In this document: one piece after another, positions 44,801 to 54,060 of the stretch
Position numbering within the stretch: the first letter of the stretch is position 1
Layout: each line of letters opens with the position of its first letter
NCBI GenBank assembly: GCA_018857735.1
Contig: JABMCL010000865.1
Coordinates: forward strand, 124,001-188,000
From: Alviniconcha marisindica
Taxonomy: Eukaryota > Mollusca > Gastropoda > Provannidae
Direction of reading: 5' to 3'
DNA: 64,000 nucleotides
Translations under genes and position numbers: made by a program
Notes under the pieces: model-generated
The model's input: the letters and a program-made list of their open reading frames with translations, nothing else
Told to the model about the DNA's origin: nothing
Database searches by the model: none

Positions 44801-45170
44801 CTGCAACGCCACTGTCGTCACCTGGACCGAAACTGAAGACACTGTCAAGTTTACTCTCAATGATATCAAAGATGATCTGTGCACATGCCGTACTCGAAGA
44901 ACGCATGAGAGCAAGCGTAATGAACACTTTGGCTCTTAACGTTTTCGGTGAGGAAATGCTTTTGTATTTGTTGATTTCTGTCTGTTTGTTCGCAGCTACT
45001 TCTGCGTTTCTGAGATAGTGGTAATCCTTCTTTCCGTAATCCTCCAGAACCGTGCCCACAAAACGAAGTTCCAGAGGCAGACACATATGTAACAGCCCAC
45101 ACATATACTCTATCCTCTTCCGAGGATTCAGGTTTTTGAACCAGCAGCATAAGTCTTCTTTGCACACCAT
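25383..45170 (-). CDS. ZCCHC14: ZCCHC14/ZCCHC2-family RNA-binding adaptor (13 coding exons)
   Basis: Exons in transcript order: 45170-44682, 40780-40639, 40281-40205, 39504-39433, 38694-38640, 35599-35524, 34414-34326, 33271-33182, 31273-31186, 30155-29921, 29159-29068, 28707-28400, 26995-25383. Every border is GT/AG and all phases join, giving 3426 bases (about 1141 residues). Seen in order: the family N-terminal domain (ERIEY-like RKRIEYMCGLL, LPLELRFVGT, KKDYHYLR), a PX domain (~210-300; KRFREIQEFHRQLMEQYP), a SAM domain (~445-503), a Ser/Pro/Gln-rich region and a zinc knuckle CX2CX4HX4C at ~1103-1116. Human ZCCHC14 and ZCCHC2 bind RNA and recruit TENT4 polymerases to extend mixed tails; the same role here is inference. 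The gene may be the single invertebrate relative of both paralogues, so the symbol is approximate. Confidence 0.9.
26996..28399 (-). other. ZCCHC intron 12
   Basis: Phase-1 intron holding a large foldback (27520-27721), a related direct copy just before it and a dispersed-repeat segment near 27765-27880 ('catgccaagttttggg'). Confidence 0.8.
27520..27721. repeat. Foldback repeat in ZCCHC intron 12
   Basis: The reverse complement of 27626-27721 aligns with 27520-27600 over about 80 bases apart from one ~15-base insertion. Shared blocks include 'gctaggtca', 'gatgggt' and 'aaggctgga'. The loop is about 25 bases. Many differences are transitions. A partial third copy in direct orientation lies at about 27465-27525. 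Confidence 0.8.
28400..28707 (-). CDS. ZCCHC14: ZCCHC exon 12
   Basis: Acceptor tgtgcag, donor gag|gtgggt. It encodes SEKPVLINGLIDN, a Ser/Pro-rich stretch and EGSEDMDR. It enters in phase 2 and leaves in phase 1, which join exons 11 and 13 exactly. Confidence 0.88.
28708..29067 (-). other. ZCCHC intron 11
   Basis: Short phase-2 intron without recognisable features. Confidence 0.8.
29068..29159 (-). CDS. ZCCHC14: ZCCHC exon 11 (SAM domain, second half)
   Basis: Acceptor gttttag, donor cag|gtgagg. It encodes LSSLGSEELSKLGLP and HILRSKLDQIN, the C-terminal helices of a SAM domain ('xLGLxxxxxxILxxL'). Confidence 0.9.
29705..29765 (-). mobile_element. SINE tail fragment
   Basis: On the minus strand it reads 'aagtgctctgggctctta' then 'ggcgccataaata' and 'tctattatt', the layout of the conserved SINE 3' tail seen near 37150, 38155 and 48190. 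Confidence 0.5.
29794..29848. repeat. Compound (CA)n(CT)n(CA)n microsatellite
   Basis: CA, then CT, then CA dinucleotide blocks. Confidence 0.93.
29921..30155 (-). CDS. ZCCHC14: ZCCHC exon 10 (SAM domain, first half)
   Basis: Acceptor caacag, donor cag|gtaagg. It encodes HTCQQLLMPAHH, a Gln/Pro/Ser/Thr-rich linker and MQLLKLLSLEKYSNALGGLS, the first SAM helices ('LLxxLxLExY'). Confidence 0.9.
30156..31185 (-). other. ZCCHC intron 9
   Basis: Phase-2 intron. It holds a foldback (30574-30752) and three ~35-bp imperfect repeats ('ggacttatatgcaccctgtc') at about 30396-30490. Confidence 0.8.
30574..30752. repeat. Foldback repeat in ZCCHC intron 9
   Basis: The reverse complement of about 30699-30752 matches 30574-30628 over ~54 bases with about ten mismatches. 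Both read 'caagctacaaaa', 'agttaaatgg' and 'gagatgta' in order. The loop is about 70 bases. Confidence 0.78.
31186..31273 (-). CDS. ZCCHC14: ZCCHC exon 9
   Basis: Acceptor gctttcag, donor cag|gtaagt. In the phase set by its neighbours it reads AASRLPRFVPPPHPHFYTI and SMHQRFPA. The other open frame across it is not used. Confidence 0.88.
31274..33181 (-). other. ZCCHC intron 8
   Basis: Phase-1 intron with a degenerate ~100-bp tandem repeat at about 32455-32860 and a poly-G run near 31710. No other feature recognised. Confidence 0.75.
32455..32860. repeat. Degenerate ~100-bp tandem repeat
   Basis: 'catgcc', 'caccacaaaacaa' and 'acagtgaagcaac' recur in order about four times with strong decay; further weak copies may reach 33160. 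Confidence 0.6.
33182..33271 (-). CDS. ZCCHC14: ZCCHC exon 8
   Basis: Acceptor ttttcag, donor atg|gtcagt. In the joining phase it reads ETVNAVPTHLKSMTVRNSHL then YYLTPHLN. A longer rival frame does not fit the neighbouring exons. Confidence 0.85.
33272..34325 (-). other. ZCCHC intron 7
   Basis: Phase-1 intron. It includes two diverged copies of a ~107-bp unit (about 33690-33880, 'cagcagatgacat') and short repeats near 34047-34220 ('ccatggacc', 'actatggcatca'). Confidence 0.7.
34326..34414 (-). CDS. ZCCHC14: ZCCHC exon 7
   Basis: Acceptor cttcttcag, donor atg|gtgagt. It reads GSVIHLAQQPLPLMPPAMP then YSQPIGSIPD. Phases join both neighbours. Confidence 0.87.
34415..35523 (-). other. ZCCHC intron 6
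   Basis: Phase-2 intron, no recognisable feature. Confidence 0.75.
35524..35599 (-). CDS. ZCCHC14: ZCCHC exon 6
   Basis: Acceptor gttgcag, donor caa|gtaagt. It reads VNPHQHASREEHISEQIRTL then NTYFK, likely the last PX-domain helix. Confidence 0.87.
35683..35713. repeat. (AAC)n microsatellite
   Basis: Pure AAC trinucleotide run. Confidence 0.93.
36700..38200. repeat. ~300-bp tandem array, about 4-5 copies, SINE-tail related
   Basis: Each unit carries 'caggttacacatccatccta' (near 36921, 37253, 37547, 37840), 'cactttgctttgtatgac', 'gcattccatgctttg' and an end like 'aagtgctttgagt' plus 'gcactataaat'. That end resembles the tail of tRNA-derived SINEs elsewhere in the window. A nested ~58-bp duplication occurs at about 37011-37130. 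Confidence 0.82.
38640..38694 (-). CDS. ZCCHC14: ZCCHC exon 5 (PX domain)
   Basis: Acceptor gtttcag, donor tag|gtaatt. It reads LMEQYPNEKPPSGRIPVL, the PX proline-rich loop region ('FPxxxxP'). Confidence 0.88.
38695..39432 (-). other. ZCCHC intron 4
   Basis: Phase-0 intron with a (TA)n run at about 39221-39243. Nothing else recognised. Confidence 0.78.
39433..39504 (-). CDS. ZCCHC14: ZCCHC exon 4 (PX domain)
   Basis: Acceptor ctctccag, donor cag|gtttgt. It reads ATWSNGEMTEVGKRFREIQE then FHRQ, the phosphoinositide-type 'KRFxxFxxFH' motif of PX domains. Confidence 0.91.
39505..40204 (-). other. ZCCHC intron 3
   Basis: Phase-0 intron containing a poly-C run (about 39577-39592) and a short CA run near 39785-39802. 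Confidence 0.78.
40205..40281 (-). CDS. ZCCHC14: ZCCHC exon 3 (start of PX domain)
   Basis: Acceptor attgcag, donor att|gtaagt. It reads FVQNIEVYAPMKAADKK then VGLEYRII, the first PX strands. Confidence 0.88.
40282..40638 (-). other. ZCCHC intron 2
   Basis: Phase-1 intron, no recognisable feature. Confidence 0.8.
40639..40780 (-). CDS. ZCCHC14: ZCCHC exon 2
   Basis: Acceptor catttcag, donor aag|gtaaag. It reads DKMDEDEVPLDLYTENHIPH and HSPILQPRK, a charged linker between the N-terminal domain and PX. Confidence 0.88.
40781..44681 (-). other. ZCCHC intron 1
   Basis: Phase-0 intron of 3.9 kb. It includes (TA)n near 41655-41680, a SINE-tail-like 'tagcgctatataaaaata' near 41806-41823, poly-C near 42146, and a T/G-rich segment at 43050-43200 similar in character to the intron 5 array. 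No exon recognised. Confidence 0.75.
44682..45170 (-). CDS. ZCCHC14: ZCCHC exon 1 (N-terminal domain)
   Basis: Encodes the family start MVCKEDLCCWFKNLNPRKRI then EYMCGLL, LPLELRFVGTVLEDYGKKDY and a helical remainder ending QKRDVFR; donor agg|gtaagg. The chosen ATG (45168-45170) has a purine at -3 and G at +4 and starts where vertebrate relatives start. The frame is open further upstream, with another ATG at about 45278, so a longer N-terminus is possible. Confidence 0.88.
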
Positions 45171-45560
45171 CGCAACTGATGTGATCACAACCGACGCTCT
45201 TACAAGTGAAATAACATCAGACTTTGAAGACACTGAAGCTGATACTGATAGTCGCCATGTAAAATTCCTTGAAAACATAAGAGCAATTGGACATCCGGGC
45301 ACTGCACAAAAACTACCCAATGATGGCCGCCTGCAGATTCAGCAAGAAAACTCAAATTTGCATTGATACGACTGACTATTTGCTTCAAACGGATCTTTAA
45401 ACCACTTAAAAAATATTATACCGACATTCAGCTGTGTAAAATATAATTTAAATGTCTCAGGCGGTGACGTTTGGCATTTTTAAATCCCAACCGTGCAAGG
45501 GAAATAATCGACTTTCTCTTCATAAACTTCCAAACTGAAAGCTGTTACGGTGGATGCTTA
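45171..45560 (-). promoter_or_regulatory. Proposed 5' UTR and promoter of the ZCCHC gene
   Basis: Upstream of the ZCCHC start codon. A YY1-like 'atgatggccgcc' lies at about 45320-45331 and a TGACGT half-CRE near 45464 (plus-strand reading). No TATA box was placed. The transcription start is unknown. Confidence 0.35.
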
Positions 45561-48500
45561 GAACTAGACTAACGATTGTTTTAACGGTGTGCCACAATCT
45601 TCAGAAATTTAGTTTTGACAGGTAATTGCTGTACACTGATTGAAAGAGTAACAATCGCGATTTTCCCCGTTTTGTCCAAATTCTGAACAAATTGTAACAA
45701 AATTCGACAAAGCGTACGAGTTATGCCCCTTCCATTATTGGTGGCGACAGGACAACCAAGCTGTTTATTTTCGTCCGTGTAAATACTGGTAAAAGAACGC
45801 CCCCCTACCCCCTCCCCCAAAAATTAACAAAAGCTGGAGAGCGGGAAGAAAAACTACATTTGCTGGTTTGTCCTACTTATTCCGTTTGCATGTATCCCGA
45901 TCCCATCTCCTCCCCTCGCCCTACTGTCCCCCACAATTGCTGAATGTGCACTATTTCCGTCTTTGCACGTGCACCTGGCCGATAAGTGCAACTAAAACTA
46001 AGTGATCATCGGTTTGTAAATCATTAATGTGTTGTTTTTGCGGGGGGTTTGTGGGGAAACTCTGTGTGTATGTGTGTGTGTTTGGTGAAAATGTCTTCCT
46101 TTTTAAATAATATTAAAATATATAAATAATCTTTGTTTTAGCAGACAAAATGGACATACAAATGCACGATCAAAAAACAAAAGCTAACAAAAAATAAAAC
46201 AACAACAACAACAGAAGATGGAGAAGAAGAAAAAATTGACAAAATATACAGCTTGTTTCTTTCCATGTTTTATTGACAACAGTTTATACTGCTGCACTTT
46301 AATTTTGATTTGTCTAAATTTTAACTATGACAAAGAGATGGTTGAAAGATATAGAACAAAAAGCATGAATTCTCAAAACCAATAATAACAAACCCATAGT
46401 CACATAACCTCATTCAATAACAATGGTGTGGAATGGGAGGGGTGGGTGGGTGGGAGCACCAAAGCTTAAATTGTCAGAATTGATTCTGAATAATACCGTT
46501 ACAGTTACAGTGTTAGACAACTTATGATTTGCACACTTTTTTCTTATGGCAACAAAGTCAAATTGTATTTGAAATATGAAAATATATATTATTGTTTGTT
46601 CTTTTCACCTTTTGGGCTGGAGGGTAGGTCACAGAACATGGAATATAAATAAGCTGGATAATGGTTATTTTCATGTTGACTTTCAAAGAGCATGTTCCAA
46701 CAAGATCTGAGAAATGCCAACTTCATGTGACCTGCTGTGACCTTGAAATCTGGTCAATAACTTCATGAAAATTACGTTTTCAGGTTGTTATTACCATGCA
46801 CAGCGTCAGAGAATTCATTTAAATAGTATTCCCCTCCAAAAGCCAATACTGAAAGTGTTTGTGATGATGTCTGTATACAGGATAATAGTTATTTGACTAT
46901 CCTACACCCTGAGGTGACCCTGTGTGGGTGACATGGCATTAAAATTCAGTTACTAACTAACCACATCCATATATCAAAGTCAGAAAAGTGTGTTGTGCAT
47001 GATCACAGCAAAATAACAATCATACAAAATTTGAACTTGATGAGAACTTACAGAGAAAACACAACTTTGATTTTGCACTTTTTGAACATCCCTGTTACCA
47101 CGAGACTAAAATCTGGTGTGAACATGTAAAGCTGAATGGAGATTATAATTTTTGGTGCAAAGTTTTAATAATGTTGACCAAATTAAAAGCATTTGAACTC
47201 CCCATACAGGGCATGCTCAGGATCCTTTAAAATAGAATCCATTTTGTGTAAAATCTGTTGGTCACAGAACAAGGATAAAGTTCGAACTTGATCACAGATT
47301 ATTTTGGAGCTAAAATTCACAATTCTCTGCAACAAGTTCTTTTGCATAATGTTAGATTATACAACCAGCAAAATGAAAGAAAAGGTAAAAACATTCTCAG
47401 TAAAAGAGTTATAAAACAGCTTAAGAATAGTTGGAACTTTATATTCATTGTTATACATAACTGCTTAACTTTTGAGCATGAGCATATTCATTAGCATTTG
47501 TCTTGGCTTGAAAAACAAAGTGTTTTTTTTATTAACTTTTTTCTCTCTCTAAACATTGGCACATTTAATAAACGACTTTACACAAATATAATGCAACGAA
47601 TCCCCTTTTCACAACGCATATTACAAGCTCACTCAGCAGCAAACAGCATTATAAAAACTTTAAGTATAATTATTATTCAGGAAGATTTACTGGCAAATGA
47701 CCAGTGACTACAGTATACAGACCCCGTTTTGAAATTGGCATTCACACTACAGCACTGGAATTTGTTTTAATCACTCGTTCACATAATAGCATCAGGAATT
47801 TGTCTTCAAATCACTCAAAAATCAAATTCTCAAATTTCATGCTCATGGACAACAAATTATCACTGCCATAACAACAAACTCTTAATATGTCAATACCCCT
47901 CCTCCACACACACACACACACACATAAAACCATACCCACAAAATATGCTTAAATGCTGAACCACACCTACACCAAACTACACATGGACTCTCCACTGGAT
48001 TCTGAATGCCTTGCCTGTGTGTACTGTGTGTGCATTGTTGTGTGTGTGTGTGTGCATGTGCACATGTTCAAAGTGATGTGAAAGATGTTAATGAAGTGTT
48101 GTAGCATGTTTGTTTATGTTAATGTAATTAGTAGGACTTCATTGTGCTCTTGGTTCTGTATATAGTTTGTTGACCCTAGTGTTTCGGGATTGTGCGCTTT
48201 GGGCTCATTTCAGGAGTAAGCGCCTTATAAATACTCTTTTACATCACATCACAGAATATAGCTTAAATACATTAAAAAAATCAGAGAAGCACAACCGCTG
48301 TTATAACACTAGTACTTGTAAACACGTAACAGAACACCCAATTCACTTTTACACAAACATGCAAACAGCATGAATCCACCTAATCTTCTGGAATATTTTA
48401 TATATTTTTGTTACCACTTCTCAGTTCTAGTGGGAATTTTTCCAATGACAAATTCTTGATCACTTCCCTAATGTAAAAGCTAACAGCAGCAGACTGACAC

Positions 48501-49939
48501 TATCACACATTAACTTTAAGTAATTCTATCATTTAAAACCCTCCTAGTCCCAAAACTCCTCTCTAGTTACTCCTGACTGAACCAGTCAACAGGAATGGAA
48601 TAAAAAGTATGCCCATAACAATTCTTCACCCAGTTTCTCATACTGTATGTTAAAAATCAAAGTCTGAAAGTCACAAAATATCAACGCGAGTGCTGACATT
48701 TTGGGCCCAGCAGCTGTATCGGTGACATCTTAAATAGGCCATGCATGTGTGCCAGAAGTATCAATACATCATGAGCCAGCTTTTCCACTGTTCACAGGTA
48801 AAGAGCAAACCAACTGGTGAGCCCCGAGGAGCATCAAATTTGATGCAAAATGTATAAATGTTCATGGAACAATCAAATGAAGCATGTGGTTGAAAATATT
48901 TGCAGATTCTGTAGTTCTCAGGCCAACTTGAGTCTTCAGTTGAGTTCCCCTATAAATAACAATGCCATCTCCAGCATGGTACTGTCTTTGAAGTCTCCTA
49001 GTTGTCGCAGGATCCCTTATTTGAAGAACTGGAACAGAAAACACACATTTTCTTCACGTATGCTGATGCAGTCAATAGCTGCTTGAGTTTATTTACCGAA
49101 AAATCAACAGCCTCTTTTCTGCTCAATTGCGTAATACAGCTGAAATCAGTTGTAGTTTTTGGCTCAGCTCATAAGATATTGCATGTTTTATTGTACCATT
49201 TGTGTAGCTGATACCAAGTGGCAACAATGATGTTGGTGCCCAAATCAGCAAAGTTTACCTCAGCCAAGCTGAAACCACATCTAAAGTCAGGTGCAGATAA
49301 ACATACGAAATGTTGCTGCTGGGAAACATGCATGCTAGGAAATGTACCTATACCAGGAAGCGTTGTATAGATGAGGTACAAAAAGTTAGGTTTGTCATTT
49401 TTAAAATGTGTAAAGGACACAAAAGCTAGTTTGAATAGGCAAAACATCATATAGGTTATCTTTAGGCGTCAACTAACACCAAGTGCTTCCTTTGTTCCAT
49501 ATAATATACAATTGTACAAAGTGTAAACTTCATTGGTTCCAAAGTACTGGGAAATACATTTTGAGCCATTTTGACACTGCTGTGACCTTGAAACAGGGTC
49601 AAGGTTACTGAAAGTTGTATGAATGGGTTTCAGTACATACTACAATCATGCAAAGTTCAACATTCATAGTGTTCAAACAAACTGCAACATTTTGGGCTCC
49701 TGATACTGTCATAGTCTACAAAAAGACAAGAAAGAAAAGGGTGCATTTGAGTGTAAATGTCCAATGAAGAGGGGTCTATAAATGTACACATTCATATTTA
49801 AACATCTCTTCAAACTTTAACATTTCTTTCCAAACATCTGTCTGGCACATGCAGTACCAACAGACACGTCAAGAGAACGAAACTGGGTAGTCAATTCGTT
49901 TACCATTATAGCAACTTGCTGTGCCTCACTGTGAGCAAC
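45561..49939. other. Non-coding DNA with dispersed repeats
   Basis: No gene is recognised. 46600-47280 holds segments of the type 'gtgaccttgaaat...ggtca', a dispersed repeat family also seen near 49575 and 55130. About 48140-48250 ends with a SINE-like tail ('gcgctttgggctcat', then 'taagcgccttataaata'). Short CA run near 47908-47924. Confidence 0.5.
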
Positions 49940-50590
49940 GCCAGGTCTCCTGGGGGCCAGACTGACCCTTCAAAAATGCTGAGAGGCCAGCTGTTCAAAG
50001 TCTCCAGGTGGCCAGTTGTCCCTTCAGCCTCCAGCAGGCCTGTTGCCACTTCAGTTTTCAGGAGGCCAGCTGTCCCTTCAGTCTCCAGGAGGCTAGCCGT
50101 CCCATCAGCCTCCAGGAGGCCAGCTGTCTCTTCAGTCTCCAGGAGGCTAGCTGTCCCTTCAGCCTCCAGGAAGCCAGCTGTCTCTTCAGTCTCCAGGAGG
50201 CCAGCTGCCCCTCCAGTCTCCAGCAGGCCAGATGAACCTACTACCTCCCAGAGGTCAGAAGACCCTTGAGTCCAGGAGGCCAGATGACCCTTCAGTCTCC
50301 AGGAGGCCAGTTGACCCTTCAGCTTTCAGGAGGCCAGCTGACACTTCAGCTTTCAGGAGGCCAGCTGACCCTTCAGACTCCAGGTCAGTTGTCCCATCTC
50401 CATGAGGCCAGCTGTCCCTTCAGATTCCAGGAGGCCAGCTGACCCTTCCATCTCCAGGAGGCCAGCTGTCCCTTCAGACTCCAGGTCAGCTGTCCCTTCT
50501 GTCTCCAGGAGGACAGCTGTCCCTTCTGTCTCCATGATACCAGTCATCAGGTCTCACTTCAGTCTCCAAGCCAGATGTGTCACTTCATAG
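49940..50590. repeat. 27-bp minisatellite with an open frame
   Basis: Unit 'ccaggaggccagctgtccct' plus 'tcagtct' (27 bp, 9 codons) recurs about 20 times. A plus-strand frame is open for 118 codons as RPAVPSVSR-type repeats, with other partly open frames on both strands. No start context or splice signals tie it to a gene. Confidence 0.9.
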
Positions 50591-51256
50591 TCCTCTTTTG
50601 CGAATCCCTAGCGCTGCTAGGCTGTTAACAAAGAAACAAAAGAAAATATTTTTATATATATTTTTTTTAGCATGGTAAGATGTAGCATGTTCTTTGTAGA
50701 TGCTGATGGGTCACCCACAAAGCATTAACAGCTAATGAGGTGGAGGAAATGGGTAGCAGCCAGTCACTCAATAGTTGGCCAGTTGAGCGAGACTGATGGA
50801 CAGACAGAGCCAGACAACGCAGATTTATGTACCACAGACCACGAAGTGAGAGGTGGCTGTAACCAGTGTAAGTGTAAGCATGTGCGAGTGCCTATAATAT
50901 TGCATAGTTTTGCACTTTGTGCTCATCACATACATTAGCAGGTTTCAAATTTCTGCCCATTTGTGTGTGATGGTGGTTTGGGGGGGGGGGGGGCGCAGTG
51001 CTGAAGGAAGTGCATAGTTTCACAGGTCAGGCAGAACCTGTGTCCCCCTCTTAGTCTCGGGTTCAATGCTCAATGTCTGTGCCGTAGATGCAACAAAGAA
51101 CCGAGTACCTGTGTGCTATAGATATGCACATAATGCCAGTCAGTGAGCTACTTTGCCATTGAACGCCCAGTCCACCAGGGCGAAACACATCACCACAGGA
51201 AAAAGTCTCATTCACAGTTCAGTGAAGAGGATCGATACTACTGTCGAGACAATATA
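50591..51256. other. Non-coding DNA
   Basis: No gene recognised. It contains a G-run near 50980-50993 and a possible decayed tRNA-like segment with 'cgggttcaatgctc' (box-B-like) near 51058. Confidence 0.5.
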
Positions 51257-51606
51257 GGCGGGGATGTATCTCAGTTGGTTCAGCATAGGGTCCAGTGCAC
51301 TGCTGACATGAGTTTGACTCCCTGGTTGTGTCAAGGGAGTTTTCTCCCACAGTCAACTTTGCACTCTCTTACAGCGTTCGTACATGTAACCCCCATGTGC
51401 AACTACATGCATTTAACATCCAACTGCATGTTCAAAATCCCCAGCACTGATAGCTATACAACTGTTTGGACACTCAAAAATACAGAATACTGTACACTCA
51501 GTCAGCCAATGAAGTTGGAATGTTGCTGCCAAAATGGCAGTGAAACTGAAAAGGGGTCATACATGAAATTCATCTCCCCCAAAAAGGGTGTATGACCTCA
51601 ATAAAA
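51257..51606 (+). mobile_element. tRNA-derived SINE, apparently near full length
   Basis: The head reads 'ggggatgtatctcagttggt' (box A) and 'gagtttgactccc' (box B) with tRNA-like spacing, followed by a ~250-base body and a simple A-rich end 'cctcaataaaaag'. The two Pol III boxes are well kept, so this could be a fairly young copy. Target-site duplications were not confirmed. Confidence 0.72.
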
Positions 51607-51678
51607 AGATTTTTTTTAAAGACCTTGGGCAATGAAGATAACAATATATACCATAATTAGAGAGGCATTGCCTGTGGC

Positions 51679-51713
51679 TTTTTTTTTTTTAGGGGGGGGG
51701 GGGGGGGGGGGGG
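51679..51713. repeat. Poly-T/poly-G run
   Basis: A T12 tract, one A, then about 22 G in a row. Read length here may be unreliable. Confidence 0.9.
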
Positions 51714-51909
51714 TAATTTTGGACACTTCCTTAATCCACATCCAATTCAAACTTTTCAACGTAAGTATGCTTTTAGCCTTTATTCATTGTTATTGCAACG
51801 TGGATCTAGTAGTATAATAATAATGTACTTTTTATGTGCTATTTTTGCAGACTCGAGCACATAGTTTATTACAAAGCAAAGAACAAAACACAGTCAAAAC
51901 AAACTTTTG

Positions 51910-51910
<1 letters not shown>

Positions 51911-51961
<51 letters not shown>
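51911..51961. repeat. (CA)n microsatellite
   Basis: Pure CA run next to the LINE tail fragment. Confidence 0.95.
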
Positions 51962-51963
<2 letters not shown>

Positions 51964-51974
51964 AAACACACAGT

Positions 51975-52120
51975 CAACAGGTCAGCTTGAAGAGGTGAGA
52001 TTACAAAGATAATTTAATACATGTGAGCGTGATTGATGATGTAACTTTGGAAGACAGACTGTTCCAGATAGACAGTGCAGCATAAGAAAAAGATCTCTGA
52101 CCAAGCGAGTATGTGCGCAC
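51975..52120 (-). mobile_element. LINE reverse-transcriptase C-terminal fragment, decayed
   Basis: The minus strand encodes TYSLGQRSFSYAALSIWNSL then SSKVTSSITL and, after an internal stop, SHLFKLTC. This matches the C-terminal signature of CR1/L2/Rex-type non-LTR elements (GxRSFxYAAPxxWNSLP ... KTHLF). Only the last ~45 residues remain, as expected of a 5'-truncated, dead copy. Confidence 0.82.
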
Positions 52121-52817
52121 AGAGGGAAGACAGAATGGAAGTATCAGAAGAAGAGCGTAGGCAACCAGAGAAAACTCTTCATCAGTATTCAAGATCCTTT
52201 ATGGATTTACTCTTCGAGACTACAGGGAGAGCACCTGGGTCCAAGCTCATTTCCACCTTCATTTGCAGAACTATGCACATATTGTCCAGTTTTTCTGCCA
52301 GACAAGAAGTAGACACAAGCATTAAACCCAGGACCCCTGCTGCATGAAACACAAGCCAATAAAATGTTACTCAGCACCACAGTTGCCAGTCTGCATCCCC
52401 CCCCTCCATGACTTTGATGGGGAGGTAACATAAAAATCTCTCCTGGCAGGACTCCTATGAAAATAGCCAGTTCGTGTACCTTCCCCTTCACTTTAATGGG
52501 CAAGTGGAGTGAAAGAGCCCTGCCAATGTCAGGTAACCGATTCCTCTCACAGTGCAAACAGCAGCCAGCACTGTGACAATAAAACCCAAACCTTGAGCAA
52601 ATCATCAGATGTGGCACTTTGCATCTCACAAATCAATACTGATGGTAAGCATGGATGAAGAATGGTGAAATATGCTGCATGGCACAATCCTTTACCCATG
52701 ATATATATACACAGAGAGAGAGAGAGAGAGTGAGAATTAAATTGTAAAATGATTATGTTCAAAGTACAGTATTACTAGCATTCTTCATTGCTGTACTACT
52801 ACTGCTGTATTATTTTA

Positions 52818-52891
<74 letters not shown>

Positions 52892-53389
52892 TACATGCAC
52901 ACACATGTAGGTCCAATCCACTAAGAAATGATTATCCAATCATAAAAATATGTAGGAAAAACTGAGCTGGTCGGCCAAAACAAAAGTTCTAAATTGTTAA
53001 ACTTTGTCAGTTATGTTTGTGGTATGCAGGTGTGTATATATGAGTGGGTCTTTGTTCTTCACTTCATTTAAGCAGAACCAGATATATGAACCATTTCCTG
53101 ACTGAGACTAGTAACAACAGAGCCCAGCAAACACTCTACATCACTGAAACAGTTAGTTACACATGCTCAAGTTCTTTGTCAAACAGTGCCAGCTGCAACC
53201 GAAGTACTCGCTGGAACATCAGCTGAAGACAACCACTTATTCTGCTCAAAAAGCCTGTCAAGACAAAACACATTCTTCACGGTGAACCACTGAACCGACA
53301 AGCTGACTACAGAAGTACAACATACTATATTCATTAGTTGTGCTGTCATCGAAACTGGAAACCTCTTCATGTTTGTGTAAAAAGGACAC
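52121..53389. other. Non-coding DNA with microsatellites
   Basis: Contains (AG)n at about 52713-52730 and a long (CA)n at about 52820-52886. No gene recognised. Confidence 0.5.
52820..52886. repeat. (CA)n microsatellite
   Basis: Pure CA run. Confidence 0.95.
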
Positions 53390-54060
53390 CCAGGACAAAG
53401 GCAGACCTACCATCTCTCGGAAAACCTCTGTTGTACTACCAGTGGATCATCTGTCTGTAGGAAAACCTCTTCTGTATTTCCATCATTAACTGGCGGATCA
53501 TTTGTCTCGTGGAAAATCTCTTCTGTACCTCCATCACTACCGACGGATCATCTGTCTCTTGAAAAAACTTCTATACCTCCATCACTACTGACAGATCATC
53601 TCTCTTGAAAAACCTCTTCTGTACTTCCATTACAACCGATGGATCATCCATCTCTTGGAAAACCTCTTCTGTACTTCCATCACTACCAATGGATCATCCG
53701 TCTCTTGGAAAACCTCTTCTGTACTTCCATCACTACCGACAGATCATCTGTCTCTTGGCAAAGCATTTCCATATATATTTCCCATCCCCCTCTTAAAAAT
53801 CTCATTTGTACTTCATCACACAGGTAGACTGTCTTTCTGGTAGATCACCGATCTCTCAGAAAATCTCTTTATATTTCCACCATTAGAGGTAGACCATGTG
53901 CCTCTTGGAAAATCCAGAGCTTCAGAAGTCCATTGCTAAAAGAAGCCCATATACGTCTTGAAAAATCTATACTGACTTTCAACAGTTAAAGCAGACTGTC
54001 TCCTGGAAAACCTCTTTTAAGCTTCCATCACTAAAGGCACATTATCTGTCTCTTGGGGGG
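53390..54060. repeat. 50-bp minisatellite, core plus decayed flank
   Basis: Unit 'ggatcatccgtctcttggaa' plus 'aacctcttctgtacttccat' plus 'cactaccgac' (50 bp) gives about seven clear copies at 53440-53770. More diverged copies extend to about 54055. Confidence 0.88.

Noticed and set aside
45278..45320. Longer N-terminus for the ZCCHC protein
   Set aside because: The frame is open upstream, but the family's N-terminal domain begins at the ATG at 45170, which has a good start context. Not excluded, only less likely.
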